Source of the DNA: Rhizobiaceae bacterium
Lineage (GTDB): Bacteria; Pseudomonadota; Alphaproteobacteria; Rhizobiales; Rhizobiaceae
Length of the DNA stretch: 64,000 bases
Assembly (NCBI GenBank): GCA_023953845.1
Contig: JAMLJC010000001.1
Span: 1,116,001 to 1,180,000 of the forward strand
Reading direction: 5' to 3'
Below the pieces are notes generated by a model. That model saw only the letters and a program-made list of their open reading frames with translations. It was not told where the DNA came from and made no database searches. Made by a program: the position numbers and the translations under genes. Of the stretch, positions 51,124 to 60,112 are shown in pieces; the stretch's first letter is position 1; the number at the start of each line of letters is the position of its first letter.

Positions 51124-52365
51124 TCAATCGACGATGGATTCAAGCGCGAGCGCCGGCTTCCGGCCGGCGACCACATCCGCCAGGATGCGAGCCGAACCGT
51201 GCGACATCGTCCAGCCGATATGGCCATGACCGGTGTCGTAATAGAGATTGCGGTGGCGCTTTCGGCCGATGATCGGCAGGTTCGTGGGCGTCATCGGGCG
51301 CAGGCCGGCCCACATCTCCGCCCGGTCATGCCGCGCGCCGTCCGGATAGAGTTCGCGCGCGACGCCCGCCATGAACTCGAAATCCTTCGGCTTGTGGCTT
51401 TTGCTATAGCCGGAAATCTCCGCCGTCGCGGTGACGCGCACACGATCGCCGAAGGGCGAGATCGCGACGAGATTCTCCTCGTCCACGGAGCCGATGGTCG
51501 GCGGCGATTTGGCTCCGTCGACGGGGATTGTGAGGGAGTAACCCTTGACCGGATAGATGGGAAGAGAGACGCCGACGGTTCTCGCCAGAGCGCGGCTCCC
51601 GTTGCCCAGCGCCATCACATAGGCGTCGGCCTTGATGGTTCCCTTGTCGGTACGGACGCCACGGATCTCGTCCCCGGACGCTTCCATGGAGAGAACGCGT
51701 TCGCCTGTGCGAATCTCGGCGCCGTTCGCCGTGCAATACGCTGCAAGCGCGGTGGTGAACTTGTTGCAGTCGCCGGTCTCGTCGGTGGGGCAGTAGATCC
51801 CGCCGGCGATCTTGTGGCCGACCTGGGCCAGCGACGGCTCCAACGCCAGCACCTGCTTGCGGTCGAGCACTTCGATCTTCTGGCCGCTCCGCGCCAGGAC
51901 CTGCATGTGGTCGATGCCTGCTTCGAGCCGGCCCTGCGTGCGATAGAAATAGAGGATGCCGCGGTCGACACGGTCGTAGCGGATGTCGAGCGCCGAGAGC
52001 GTCTCATGCAGGATGGATTGGGAATACGTCGCGAGGCGATGCTTGCGTATCGTGTTGTATTCAGACCTGCTTTTCGTGCATTGAGCAAGAAACTTGAGCG
52101 ACCAGGTCCAGAGCGCCGGGTCTAGGGACGGTTTGAAGCGCAGCGACTGATCCCGCATCACGAGCGATTTCAGCAGGATCATCGGCGCGTGCGGCGACGA
52201 CCAGGCAAAGGAGTGGCCGGGCGCCACCATGCCGGCATTGCCCCAGCTTGTCTCGATGCCTGCGGCCTCGTTCTGCTCGACAAGCACGATCTCATGCCCG
52301 TCCTTCAGCAGTTCGTAGGCAGCCGTCACTCCGACGACGCCGCCACCCATGACCAGAATTCGCAT
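51124..52365 (-). CDS. D-amino-acid dehydrogenase-like FAD oxidoreductase (DadA family)
   Basis: A 413-residue DAO-family flavoprotein with the FAD Rossmann motif ILVMGGGVVGVTAAYELLKDGHEIVLVEQ at the N-terminus, NAGMVAPGHSFAWSSP, and the C-terminal WAGLRPMTPTNLPIIGRKRHRNLYYDTGHGHIGWTMSHGSARILADVV, typical of DadA. It oxidises D-amino acids to imino acids, which hydrolyse to 2-keto acids. I chose ATG 52365 with GAGGG upstream. It is the first gene of the minus-strand run that ends with the indolepyruvate oxidoreductase and GntR genes. Confidence 0.87.
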   Translation of the reverse strand: MRILVMGGGVVGVTAAYELLKDGHEIVLVEQNEAAGIETSWGNAGMVAPGHSFAWSSPHAPMILLKSLVMRDQSLRFKPSLDPALWTWSLKFLAQCTKSRSEYNTIRKHRLATYSQSILHETLSALDIRYDRVDRGILYFYRTQGRLEAGIDHMQVLARSGQKIEVLDRKQVLALEPSLAQVGHKIAGGIYCPTDETGDCNKFTTALAAYCTANGAEIRTGERVLSMEASGDEIRGVRTDKGTIKADAYVMALGNGSRALARTVGVSLPIYPVKGYSLTIPVDGAKSPPTIGSVDEENLVAISPFGDRVRVTATAEISGYSKSHKPKDFEFMAGVARELYPDGARHDRAEMWAGLRPMTPTNLPIIGRKRHRNLYYDTGHGHIGWTMSHGSARILADVVAGRKPALALESIVD

Positions 52366-52527
52366 GTGGACCCTCAAGGCGAGATGGCGATTGCGATCCT
52401 CTTCGCACCATCGCCACTCAATTGTAATTCACTATTGTCGACAAAGTTGCGTTTTGATGTGCGTTTGTCAACCGGCTTTATTTAAGGTTCGAATTTTTCC
52501 GCTGTCGCAGCAGCGTCGCCCGTGCCC

Positions 52528-53730
52528 TCAATTGATCTCGAAGAGGCCGGCAGCGCCCATGCCGCCACCCACGCACATGGTGACGACGACGTGGCGGACG
52601 CCGCGGCGCTTACCCTCGATCAGCGCATGCCCGACCAATCGGGCTCCCGACATGCCGTATGGATGGCCGATGGAAATCGCGCCGCCATTGACGTTCAGCT
52701 TTTCGGGGTCGATGCCCAGTCGGTCGCGGCAGTAGACGACCTGCACCGCGAACGCCTCATTGAGTTCCCAAAGGCCGATGTCGTCGACCGTCAGCCCGTG
52801 CGCCTTAAGGAGCTTCGGCACCGCGAAGACCGGACCAATCCCCATCTCGTCCGGGTCGCAGCCCGCAACTGCAATGCCGCGATAAATGCCGAGCGGCTTA
52901 AGGCCGCGCCTTTCCGCCTCCCGCGCCTCCATGATGACGCTCGCCGACGCACCATCCGAGAGCTGCGAGGCATTGCCGGCGGTGATGTATCGGCCGGTCT
53001 CTATAGACTGCCCGCCGGAAAACACCGGCTTCAGGCTCGAAAGGCCTTCCAGCGTCGTATCGGCGCGATTGCCTTCGTCGCGCTCAAGCGTCGCCTCGAT
53101 GCTCTTCTCCTCGCCCGTCGCCTTGTCCTTGACCCTCATGACGCTCTTCAGCGGCACGATCTCCGCGTTGAAGCGACCTTCGGCCTGCGCCCGCGCCGTG
53201 CGCTGCTGGGAGGACAGCCCGTACTCGTCCTGGACTTCGCGCGAAACGCCGTAGCGGGCGGCGACCACCTCGGCGGTTTCCAGCATCGACATGTAGATGT
53301 CGGGCCGGTGCGCGACCAGCCATGGGTCCTCGGACCGGTCAAGGTTCATCTTTGGCGTCTGCACCAGCGAAATGGACTCCACCCCGCCGCCGACAGTCAC
53401 CGTCATGCCGTCATGCAGGATCTGCTTGGCCGCCGTGGCGATCGCCATCAGGCCCGAGGCGCACTGCCGGTCGATCGTCATCCCGGCAACACTGGTAGGC
53501 AGACCCGCACGCACCAGTGCCTGGCGCGCAACATTCATATGGGTTGATCCCTGCTGCAATGCGGCTCCCATGATGACGTCGTCCACTTCCGCCGGATCGA
53601 CGCCCGCCCGCGCGACAGCGCTGGCGATCGCATGACCTGCCAGTTCCTGCGCCTGCGTATTGTTGAAAGCGCCGCGATACGCCTTCCCGATCGGCGTTCG
53701 CGCCGTCGATACGATCACTGCTTCTCTCAT
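52528..53730 (-). CDS. Acetyl-CoA acyltransferase (thiolase)
   Basis: A 400-residue thiolase. Catalytic residues: Cys in MTIDRQCASGL (about 88), His in NVNGGAISIGHPYGMSGAR (about 350) and Cys in TMCVGGGMG near the C-terminus. N-terminal AVIVSTARTPIGKAYRGA is typical. GGAGGA precedes ATG 53730. It is divergent from the acyl-CoA dehydrogenase gene with a TGTACA palindrome between them, so both are probably controlled by the tandem TetR. It should cleave the 3-ketoacyl-CoA at the end of the cycle encoded to its right. Confidence 0.92.
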   Translation of the reverse strand: MREAVIVSTARTPIGKAYRGAFNNTQAQELAGHAIASAVARAGVDPAEVDDVIMGAALQQGSTHMNVARQALVRAGLPTSVAGMTIDRQCASGLMAIATAAKQILHDGMTVTVGGGVESISLVQTPKMNLDRSEDPWLVAHRPDIYMSMLETAEVVAARYGVSREVQDEYGLSSQQRTARAQAEGRFNAEIVPLKSVMRVKDKATGEEKSIEATLERDEGNRADTTLEGLSSLKPVFSGGQSIETGRYITAGNASQLSDGASASVIMEAREAERRGLKPLGIYRGIAVAGCDPDEMGIGPVFAVPKLLKAHGLTVDDIGLWELNEAFAVQVVYCRDRLGIDPEKLNVNGGAISIGHPYGMSGARLVGHALIEGKRRGVRHVVVTMCVGGGMGAAGLFEIN

Positions 53731-53780
53731 CTTTTCCTCCGTCCGGAACCGGCAAGCACTATCGAGTGTCCTTACTAAAC

Positions 53781-53794
53781 TGTACAAATGTACA
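53781..53794. promoter_or_regulatory. TGTACA palindrome, site 1 (thiolase/ACAD divergent promoter)
   Basis: TAAAC-TGTACAAATGTACA-ATT. The same flanks and half-sites recur at 56967-56980, next to the tandem TetR gene. Confidence 0.75.
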
Positions 53795-53858
53795 ATTTTT
53801 GTCGACAGCCTACAAGGCCGGAGTTATATCGGCCATCGACCAGTTTCGGGAGGTTTGC

Positions 53859-55658
53859 ATGTCGATGATCGTGGACCGGCGCGAGCTCGACTTTATCCTG
53901 TTCGAATTGCTCGACATCGAGCGCCTATGCCGCCATCGCCGCTACGCGGCTTACGATGCCGGCGCGGTGCGTCAGATGCTCGACACGGCGCAAGGAATCG
54001 CCGAGGAGCATTTCCTGCCGGCAGCTGCCGAGGTGGACGCCGACGAACCCCGCTTCGTCGACGGCAAGGTACTGATGCCCGCCGCGACCGGAGCGGCGTT
54101 GAGGGCCTACGCGCAGGCAGGCTTTTTCGCGCTGCCCTTCGCGGAGGATATCGGCGGACTGCAGGCTCCGTGGGTGCTCCACACCGCCGCCAGCGGCATG
54201 CTCGTCTGCGCCAACACGGCGGTGACGAACTACGCCTTTCTCACGATCGCGGCGGCCAACCTCCTCAACGCGTTCGGATCGGAGGAACTGAAGGCCCGCT
54301 TCCTGCCTCCGATGCTCGAAGGCCGCTGGTTCGGCACCATGTGCCTGTCGGAGCCGCAGGCCGGTTCTTCGCTTGCCGATATCCGGACGATCGCAACGCC
54401 CGGCGATGACGGTCTCTACCGTATCCGCGGCAGCAAGATGTGGATCTCCGGCGGAGAGCACGACATCTCGGACAACATCGTCCACATGGTGCTGGCCAGG
54501 ATTCCGGACAATCCCGCCGGCAGCAAGGGCATCTCTCTTTTCCTCGTACCCAAGCGTCGCCTTGAGGAGGACGGTTCCGCCTGCCGCACGAACAACATCG
54601 CGCTTGCCGGCCTCAACCACAAGATGGGGCAGCGCGGCACCACCAACTGCCTGCTCAATTTCGGCGAAAGTGGAGAAACGCTCGGCTATCTCATCGGCGA
54701 GCCGCATCGCGGCCTCGAATATATGTTCCATATGATGAACGAGGCGCGCATCGGGGTTGGCCACGCTTCAGTGATGGCGGCGCTCGGCGGCTATCTCTAT
54801 GCGTCGGATTACGCGAGGACGCGCGCGCAGGGTCGTCCGATCGACCAGAAGGACCCGCTCGCACCGCAAGTGCCGATCATCGAGCATGCCGACATCCGCC
54901 GCATGCTGATGGCGCAGAAGGCGGCGGTGGAAGGCGCCCAGGCGCTGTGCCTTTACGCGGCGACGCTGGTCGACGAACTGGCGATCGTGGATGATGCCGA
55001 GGAAGCCGTCTGGCTTCGCGCGCTTCTTGGCCTGCTGACACCCGTGGTCAAATCCTGGCCTTCGGAACATTGCCTGGAAGCCAACAAATGGGCGATGCAG
55101 GTGCTCGGCGGCTACGGCTATACGCGGGACTATCCGCTGGAACGCCTCTATCGCGACAACCGCCTCAATCACATCCATGAAGGCACGTTCGGCATACAGG
55201 GCATCGACCTGTTGGGCCGCAAGGTCGGCGGCGACAAGGGCCGCACGATGCGGCGCTTCATAGCCTTGATGCGCGAGACCGGGGAGACGGCGAGCCGCAT
55301 CGAACGCCTGTCGGAAGACGCCGCAAGGATGGCCGAATGCATCGATGCTCTCTCCGAAACGACCGACGCGCTGCTCGGTTGCGGCGACCCGGCTATCCGG
55401 CTCGCCAACGCCACCGTTTATCTCGATGCGTTCGGCCATGTCGTCATCGGCTGGATGTGGGTCCGGCAGGCCATCGCCGCCGCGAACGCGCTTCGGATTG
55501 GAACCGGGGCAGAAGACCCGTTCTACGAAGCAAAACTGGCGACCTGCCAGTATTTCATCCGCTACGAGCTGCCACTGGCGGTCACGCGCCTGAAGCTGTG
55601 CGCCGCACTGGATACCACCTGCCTCGACGCGCCGCCGACGATGTTCGGCAGCGGCTAG
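53859..55658 (+). CDS. Acyl-CoA dehydrogenase, long form (DmdC-like, 599 aa)
   Basis: A 599-residue acyl-CoA dehydrogenase of the long subgroup with an extra C-terminal domain, like DmdC and AidB relatives. FGTMCLSEPQAGSSLADIRT and KMWISGGEHDI bind flavin; the catalytic region includes VLGGYGYTRDYPLERLYRDNRLNHIHEGTFGIQGIDLLGRK. GGGAGG precedes ATG 53859; the frame upstream is not family-like. It should introduce the first double bond of an acyl-CoA. It is 34 nt from the tandem TetR gene and shares the divergent promoter with the thiolase. Confidence 0.9.
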   Translation: MSMIVDRRELDFILFELLDIERLCRHRRYAAYDAGAVRQMLDTAQGIAEEHFLPAAAEVDADEPRFVDGKVLMPAATGAALRAYAQAGFFALPFAEDIGGLQAPWVLHTAASGMLVCANTAVTNYAFLTIAAANLLNAFGSEELKARFLPPMLEGRWFGTMCLSEPQAGSSLADIRTIATPGDDGLYRIRGSKMWISGGEHDISDNIVHMVLARIPDNPAGSKGISLFLVPKRRLEEDGSACRTNNIALAGLNHKMGQRGTTNCLLNFGESGETLGYLIGEPHRGLEYMFHMMNEARIGVGHASVMAALGGYLYASDYARTRAQGRPIDQKDPLAPQVPIIEHADIRRMLMAQKAAVEGAQALCLYAATLVDELAIVDDAEEAVWLRALLGLLTPVVKSWPSEHCLEANKWAMQVLGGYGYTRDYPLERLYRDNRLNHIHEGTFGIQGIDLLGRKVGGDKGRTMRRFIALMRETGETASRIERLSEDAARMAECIDALSETTDALLGCGDPAIRLANATVYLDAFGHVVIGWMWVRQAIAAANALRIGTGAEDPFYEAKLATCQYFIRYELPLAVTRLKLCAALDTTCLDAPPTMFGSG

Positions 55659-55692
55659 GCTTGGAGTCGAAGCTGAGTTATCCAGTGTGCCG

Positions 55693-56964
55693 ATGGAGAT
55701 CTCAGGCCCAGCCGATAGCATGCGCGACCGCGGAGCGCCGAAGCGCGCCGCGCAGGAAAGAGCGCTCAGGACGCGCCGAAAAATCGCGGAAGGCGCGATT
55801 CAGGTGCTCGCGGCGCGCGGGGTCTCAGGCCTGACCCATAGGGCCGTAGCCAAGGAAGCCGGTGTCAGCCTCGCGGCAACGACCTATCACTTTGAGACCA
55901 AGCAGGACATCCTCGCCGAAACGTCGCGCATGCTGATGGAAGGCTATCTGGAAGCCTTCCGGCGGCTGGAAAGACGCGTGCGGGCCGGCGAAGAGACCGC
56001 GATCCGCTCCATGGACGATCTCGTCGAGCGCGTGGTGGGCAACGCGCTTGGCCGCGAAAGGACGCGTTCGCTCGCCTGGTGCGAATTGATGCTGCATGGC
56101 GGGCGGCACTCCGACGGACGCGCTCTCGCCCAGCGCTGGTATGCGGAACTGGACGCGATCTGGGATGAGATCGCCGACATACTGCCCAGCCGCTCACCGC
56201 TCCGGCCGGGCGCCGCGATCGACATCGTCGTCGGTTTCAGCATCCTTTTGCATCCGCTGATGCTGGAAGCCGGGACAGTCTCCGACCTGCTGCATGGAAC
56301 CATTGCTCTCGACCAGTTGAAGGAAGCCAGGACGGACGTCGAGCCCGGCACGCCCTCGCTCGACACGCTTCGCCCGCGACAGATCGAGACACGTGGGCGG
56401 CTGATCGAGGCGGCGATCGAAGTGCTTGTCGCCGAAGGGACAGCCGCTGTCTCTCATGCCGCCGTGGCCGAACGGGCCGGCATGGTGCGCAGCGGTCCGG
56501 GCTATTATTTCCCCACCATCGAGGGGCTGCTGCGCGCCGCGCAGACCGCGCTGTTCGAGCGGGCCAAGTCCCGCTATCGCGCCGGCATCGGCGCGACGAC
56601 GGCGACAAAGATAGACGCAGCCCGTCTTGCCGATCTCACCACCACGATTTTCTTTCGCGAACTGCTTGAATTCGCCCGCGAGAATGTCGGCTACTATTCG
56701 GTCTGGATGAGCGCGGCGCAGAACGCGCAACTCCGCCCGACAGTCAGAAGCGCCCTGCTGGACCAGCACCACGCCTGGGCGAGACGCCTGAAGACTGTGC
56801 ATCACGGTGCGGTGCCCCATGCCGCGCCATTGCGCTTGCAGGCGCTTTTCGTCGGCAAGCTGATCCGCGGCATTGCCGGCCAGCCTGACAACATGGATCT
56901 TTCGCGCTCCCGCGAGGATTTTGCCGCTGCGATTGGCGAAGCCATGGCGCTATCGAACCGATAA
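55693..56964 (+). CDS. Tandem TetR-family regulator (two TetR units in one chain)
   Basis: A 423-residue protein with two complete TetR-like units. The first HTH is RKIAEGAIQVLAARGVSGLTHRAVAKEAGVSLAATTYHFETKQDIL (about 29-75); the second is GRLIEAAIEVLVAEGTAAVSHAAVAERAGMVRSGPGYYFPTIEGLL (about 237-283). Each is followed by a helical domain. This would give a regulator with built-in pseudo-dimer symmetry. Start is uncertain (GTG 55687, ATG 55693 or ATG 55720). Two matching TGTACA palindromes flank the locus (53781 and 56967), which are its likely sites. Confidence 0.88.
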   Translation: MEISGPADSMRDRGAPKRAAQERALRTRRKIAEGAIQVLAARGVSGLTHRAVAKEAGVSLAATTYHFETKQDILAETSRMLMEGYLEAFRRLERRVRAGEETAIRSMDDLVERVVGNALGRERTRSLAWCELMLHGGRHSDGRALAQRWYAELDAIWDEIADILPSRSPLRPGAAIDIVVGFSILLHPLMLEAGTVSDLLHGTIALDQLKEARTDVEPGTPSLDTLRPRQIETRGRLIEAAIEVLVAEGTAAVSHAAVAERAGMVRSGPGYYFPTIEGLLRAAQTALFERAKSRYRAGIGATTATKIDAARLADLTTTIFFRELLEFARENVGYYSVWMSAAQNAQLRPTVRSALLDQHHAWARRLKTVHHGAVPHAAPLRLQALFVGKLIRGIAGQPDNMDLSRSREDFAAAIGEAMALSNR

Positions 56965-56966
56965 AC

Positions 56967-56980
56967 TGTACATACGTACA
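56967..56980. promoter_or_regulatory. TGTACA palindrome, site 2 (upstream of SDR genes)
   Basis: TAAAC-TGTACATACGTACA-AATT, starting right after the tandem TetR stop and 68 nt before the SDR ATG. Same flanks as site 1. Confidence 0.75.
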
Positions 56981-57048
56981 AATTCACTTGTCATGCTGCA
57001 TTGTGAAGCCTATTCACGCGGCATGCGATCCATGAACCGGAGGCCGTC

Positions 57049-57840
57049 ATGCTTGATACCGCATCGCTCTTTTCGCTCGACGGGCGCATCGCGCTCGTCA
57101 CCGGCGGGTCACGCGGCATCGGCAGGATGATCGCGGAAGGTTTTCTGTCGCAGGGCGCGCGCGTCTATATCTCCGCGCGCAAGGCCGACCAATGCGACGC
57201 AGCCGCGAGGGAAATGGGGCCGAACTGCTTCGCGCTTCCCGCCGACGTTTCGACGGTGGAAGGCGCGCAGGCGCTCGCCGCGGCATTCACCGCACGCGAA
57301 CCGGCCCTCGACATCCTTGTCAACAATGCCGGCGCGGCCTGGGGTTCGGACTTCGAGACCTTCCCCGAGGCCGGCTGGGACAAGGTATTCAACATCAACG
57401 TCAAGGCTCCCTTCTTCCTCACGCAGGCGCTGTATCCCGCGCTCAAGGCCAGCGCCCGGCCAGCCCGACCGGCAAAGGTCATCTCCATCGGCTCCGTCGA
57501 CGGCCTGCGCGTCAGCCCTTGGGAAACCTACAGCTACCAGGCGTCGAAGGCCGCGATCCACCATCTGGTGCGTAGGATGGCGGCGCGGCTGATCCGCGAC
57601 AATATCGTCGCCACGGCCATCGCGCCGGGCGCCTTCCCGTCTGACATGAACCGGGCGGCCCGCGACCATGGCGAGGACTATGTGGTTTCCATACCGGCGG
57701 GCCGCGTCGGACGCCCGGAGGACATGGCGGCGGCGGCGATCTATCTGGCCAGTCGTGCAGGGGATTACGTGGTCGGCGAGGTGCTGACCGTCGATGGCGG
57801 CGTCGTGCACGCCTGTCCGCCCGATATGGTCGATCCGTGA
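57049..57840 (+). CDS. SDR-family oxidoreductase 1
   Basis: A 263-residue classical SDR: TGGSRGIGRMIAEGF, NNAGAAWG, catalytic Ser in SIGSVDGLR, Tyr-x-x-x-Lys in SYQASKAAIHHL, and C-terminal GEVLTVDGG. The sequence resembles RhlG-like and 3-oxoacyl reductases. It lies downstream of TetR site 2 and begins an operon with the next SDR and the MaoC gene. It could be a second dehydrogenase for a modified acyl chain; the substrate is not visible. Confidence 0.85.
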   Translation: MLDTASLFSLDGRIALVTGGSRGIGRMIAEGFLSQGARVYISARKADQCDAAAREMGPNCFALPADVSTVEGAQALAAAFTAREPALDILVNNAGAAWGSDFETFPEAGWDKVFNINVKAPFFLTQALYPALKASARPARPAKVISIGSVDGLRVSPWETYSYQASKAAIHHLVRRMAARLIRDNIVATAIAPGAFPSDMNRAARDHGEDYVVSIPAGRVGRPEDMAAAAIYLASRAGDYVVGEVLTVDGGVVHACPPDMVDP

Positions 57841-57889
57841 CGGGCATCCGCCAACTTCACACGCAGCGCGACAGGAATTGAGAAGCGGA

Positions 57890-58777
57890 ATGATCGATCT
57901 TTCGGGAAGGGTGGCAATCGTCACCGGGGCAGGCTGCGGCCTCGGCCGCGAGCACGCGCTGCTGCTGGCAGCGCGCGGCGCCAAGGTCGTCGTCAACGAT
58001 CTTTCGGAAGCGCCCGCCGACACGGTGGCAGAGGAAATCCGCAAGGCCGGTAGCGAGGCGATGGCAGCCGCCGCGTCGGTGACCGATTTCGATGCGATGC
58101 AGGCGATGGTCGCGAAGGCGCTGGAGCGATGGTCGCGAGTCGACATTCTGGTCAACAATGCCGGCATCCTGCGCGACAGGACCTTCGCCAAGATGGACCT
58201 CGCGGATTTCCGGATGGTTGTCGACATACATCTCATGGGTTCGGTGAACTGCACAAAGGCGGTCTGGGACCATATGCGGGCGCAGAATTATGGACGGATC
58301 GTCATGACGGCATCGTCGTCGGGCCTTTACGGCAATTTCGGTCAGTCCAATTACGGCGCGGCCAAGATGGCCCTGGTCGGCCTGATGCAGACGCTCGCGC
58401 TGGAGGGCGCACGCAACAACATCCGGGTGAACTGTGTCGCGCCCACTGCGGCCACGCAGATGCTTGAAGGTCTTCTGCCGAAGGCCGAACTGGACCTGCT
58501 GCGGCCTGCATGCGTCAGTCCGGCGGTGCTCGCCCTCGTGCGTGAGGATGCGCCGACGCGCACGATCCTCTGCGCGGGCGCGGGCGCGTTCGAGACCGCG
58601 AATATCACGCTGACCCCCGGAATATTCCTCGGGGAAGGTGCGGAGGTGGCGGACGTGATCGTCCAACGGTGGGATGAGATTTCCGACCGCCATGGCGAGA
58701 TCGTGCCGGGTTCGGGCGAGCAGCAGGGACGGCTCGAACTTGCCAATGCCGGCTATAGGCGCGCGCCGAATGGCTGA
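57890..58777 (+). CDS. SDR-family (3R)-hydroxyacyl-CoA dehydrogenase-like (MFE-2 type)
   Basis: A 295-residue SDR with TGAGCGLGREHALLLAARGAKVVVNDL at the N-terminus, NNAGILRDRTFAKM, Ser in TASSSGLYGNFGQSNYGAAKMALVGLMQTLALEG, and a C-terminal extension of about 60 residues with the acyl-CoA-like FETANITLTPGIFLGEGAEVAD. These match the (3R)-hydroxyacyl-CoA dehydrogenase part of peroxisomal multifunctional enzyme 2. ATG 57890 was chosen. The MaoC hydratase that follows overlaps its end by 8 bases, the partner expected for this stereochemistry. Confidence 0.87.
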   Translation: MIDLSGRVAIVTGAGCGLGREHALLLAARGAKVVVNDLSEAPADTVAEEIRKAGSEAMAAAASVTDFDAMQAMVAKALERWSRVDILVNNAGILRDRTFAKMDLADFRMVVDIHLMGSVNCTKAVWDHMRAQNYGRIVMTASSSGLYGNFGQSNYGAAKMALVGLMQTLALEGARNNIRVNCVAPTAATQMLEGLLPKAELDLLRPACVSPAVLALVREDAPTRTILCAGAGAFETANITLTPGIFLGEGAEVADVIVQRWDEISDRHGEIVPGSGEQQGRLELANAGYRRAPNG

Positions 58778-59255
58778 TACAGGCATTCGCGAGGTGACAA
58801 GCGCTACGACCGGCCTCGTCGGCTATGCTGCGCGGATCGGCGAGGAGATCGGGGTTTCCAACTGGATCGAGATCGACCAGTCCCGCATCGACTCCTTCGC
58901 CGAAACGACGCTCGATGGCCAGTATATCCACGTCGATCCGGAACGCGCTGCGTCCGGGCCTTTCGGCGGCACGATCGCGCACGGCTTTCTGACTTTGTCG
59001 CTGCTCAGCCGCATGTCTTTCGACGCCCTCCCCGCGATCGGGGATGCGAAGATGGGCGTCAACTACGGCATGAACAGTCTACGCTTTCTGACGCCGGTAA
59101 AATCCGGGCAGCGCGTGCGCGGACGCTTTCTGCTGCGCGACATAGCGCGCAAGGACGAGAACCGTGTCCTGATCACCTACGACGCCACTGTCGAGATCGA
59201 GGGAGCCGTGAAACCCGCGCTCGTCGCCGAATGGCTTATAATGACGATATTATGA
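58770..59255 (+). CDS. MaoC-family (R)-specific enoyl-CoA hydratase
   Basis: A 161-residue hot-dog-fold hydratase with the catalytic block TTLDGQYIHVDPERAASGPFGGTIAHGFLTLSLL, which carries the Asp and His of the hydratase-2 motif. The C-terminal strand VNYGMNSLRFLTPVKSGQRVRGRF is family-typical. It hydrates trans-2-enoyl-CoA to (3R)-hydroxyacyl-CoA for the SDR encoded just before it. It is the last gene of the operon; the convergent amidohydrolase ends 5 nt away. Confidence 0.88.
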   Translation: MADTGIREVTSATTGLVGYAARIGEEIGVSNWIEIDQSRIDSFAETTLDGQYIHVDPERAASGPFGGTIAHGFLTLSLLSRMSFDALPAIGDAKMGVNYGMNSLRFLTPVKSGQRVRGRFLLRDIARKDENRVLITYDATVEIEGAVKPALVAEWLIMTIL

Positions 59256-59260
59256 GCCGG

Positions 59261-60112
59261 CTATAGATCGGCATCTGAAGTCGAGGCGGCTCTCGCTCGC
59301 TCGGTCTTGTGGGCGAGACCAGCACCCATAATCAGTTCATGCTCATGCGGCGGCAGCGTGCGGAGCTTTGGTTCCAGCAGCGTATCTTCGAACCCGACGA
59401 ATTCGAGCGCCGGACTGAAATCCGAGCCCCAGTGGAGATTTTGCGGTCCGAAGGTCTCGAAGAGCAGATCGACGAAAGGTTCCGCGAACCGATGCGGGGG
59501 AACGGGATCGACGGCATAGAGACCGGAGATCTTTACGCCGACATTTGGCAGATGCGCCAGACGCAGGAGCGGATCGAGCCTTCGCCTTGCTTCTGATGGT
59601 GCGGGAATCCGCTCGCAGCGGCCCGGCAGGCCGAGATGCGAGAACAGGAATTCGCAACGGTGAAACTGCTCGATCAAGGGCTGCAATGCGGCGATCGCTT
59701 CCGGCCGCGCGTTCAGCGAGATGATAGCCCCGCTGCGCTCAAGCCGCTCCCACATTACGCGCGGCCATGCTAGCAAGGCCTCCGCCGCTCGCACGTCCGG
59801 CAGATAGACAGCGATTCCGCAATGACCGGCGGCGATCTGTGCCTCAATGGCCCCGAACGATGGGACCGGGTCCGGCTGCAGGAAGGCGACGCTCGCGATC
59901 CATGGCCGCGTCGTTGCCAGTTCGCGCACATAGGCGTTGTTGTCCGGATCGATGCCGTCCGCCTCGTAGCAGACCACCAGGCCGGCCTCTATCCCGTACC
60001 GTGCCATCAGCCGCTCATAGGCGTCCACTTCCGACATGCCGCGAAGGATCGGCACGCCCTGCGAAGGACCAAAACCGTGGCGGAACAGATGGAGATGCGC
60101 GTCGGCGATCAT
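59261..60112 (-). CDS. Amidohydrolase-superfamily TIM-barrel hydrolase (PF04909 type)
   Basis: A 283-residue metal hydrolase with HxH in MIADAHLHLFRHG, a His in FLFSHLGLPG and the C-terminal Asp in LHWGSDFSPALEF. This is the group that includes lactonases such as 2-pyrone-4,6-dicarboxylate and sugar-acid lactone hydrolases. It overlaps the Gfo/Idh gene by four bases and is the last gene of a coupled minus-strand operon. Together with an oxidoreductase of sugar type, lactone hydrolysis is a fair guess; ring amide hydrolysis is possible. Confidence 0.82.
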   Translation of the reverse strand: MIADAHLHLFRHGFGPSQGVPILRGMSEVDAYERLMARYGIEAGLVVCYEADGIDPDNNAYVRELATTRPWIASVAFLQPDPVPSFGAIEAQIAAGHCGIAVYLPDVRAAEALLAWPRVMWERLERSGAIISLNARPEAIAALQPLIEQFHRCEFLFSHLGLPGRCERIPAPSEARRRLDPLLRLAHLPNVGVKISGLYAVDPVPPHRFAEPFVDLLFETFGPQNLHWGSDFSPALEFVGFEDTLLEPKLRTLPPHEHELIMGAGLAHKTERARAASTSDADL

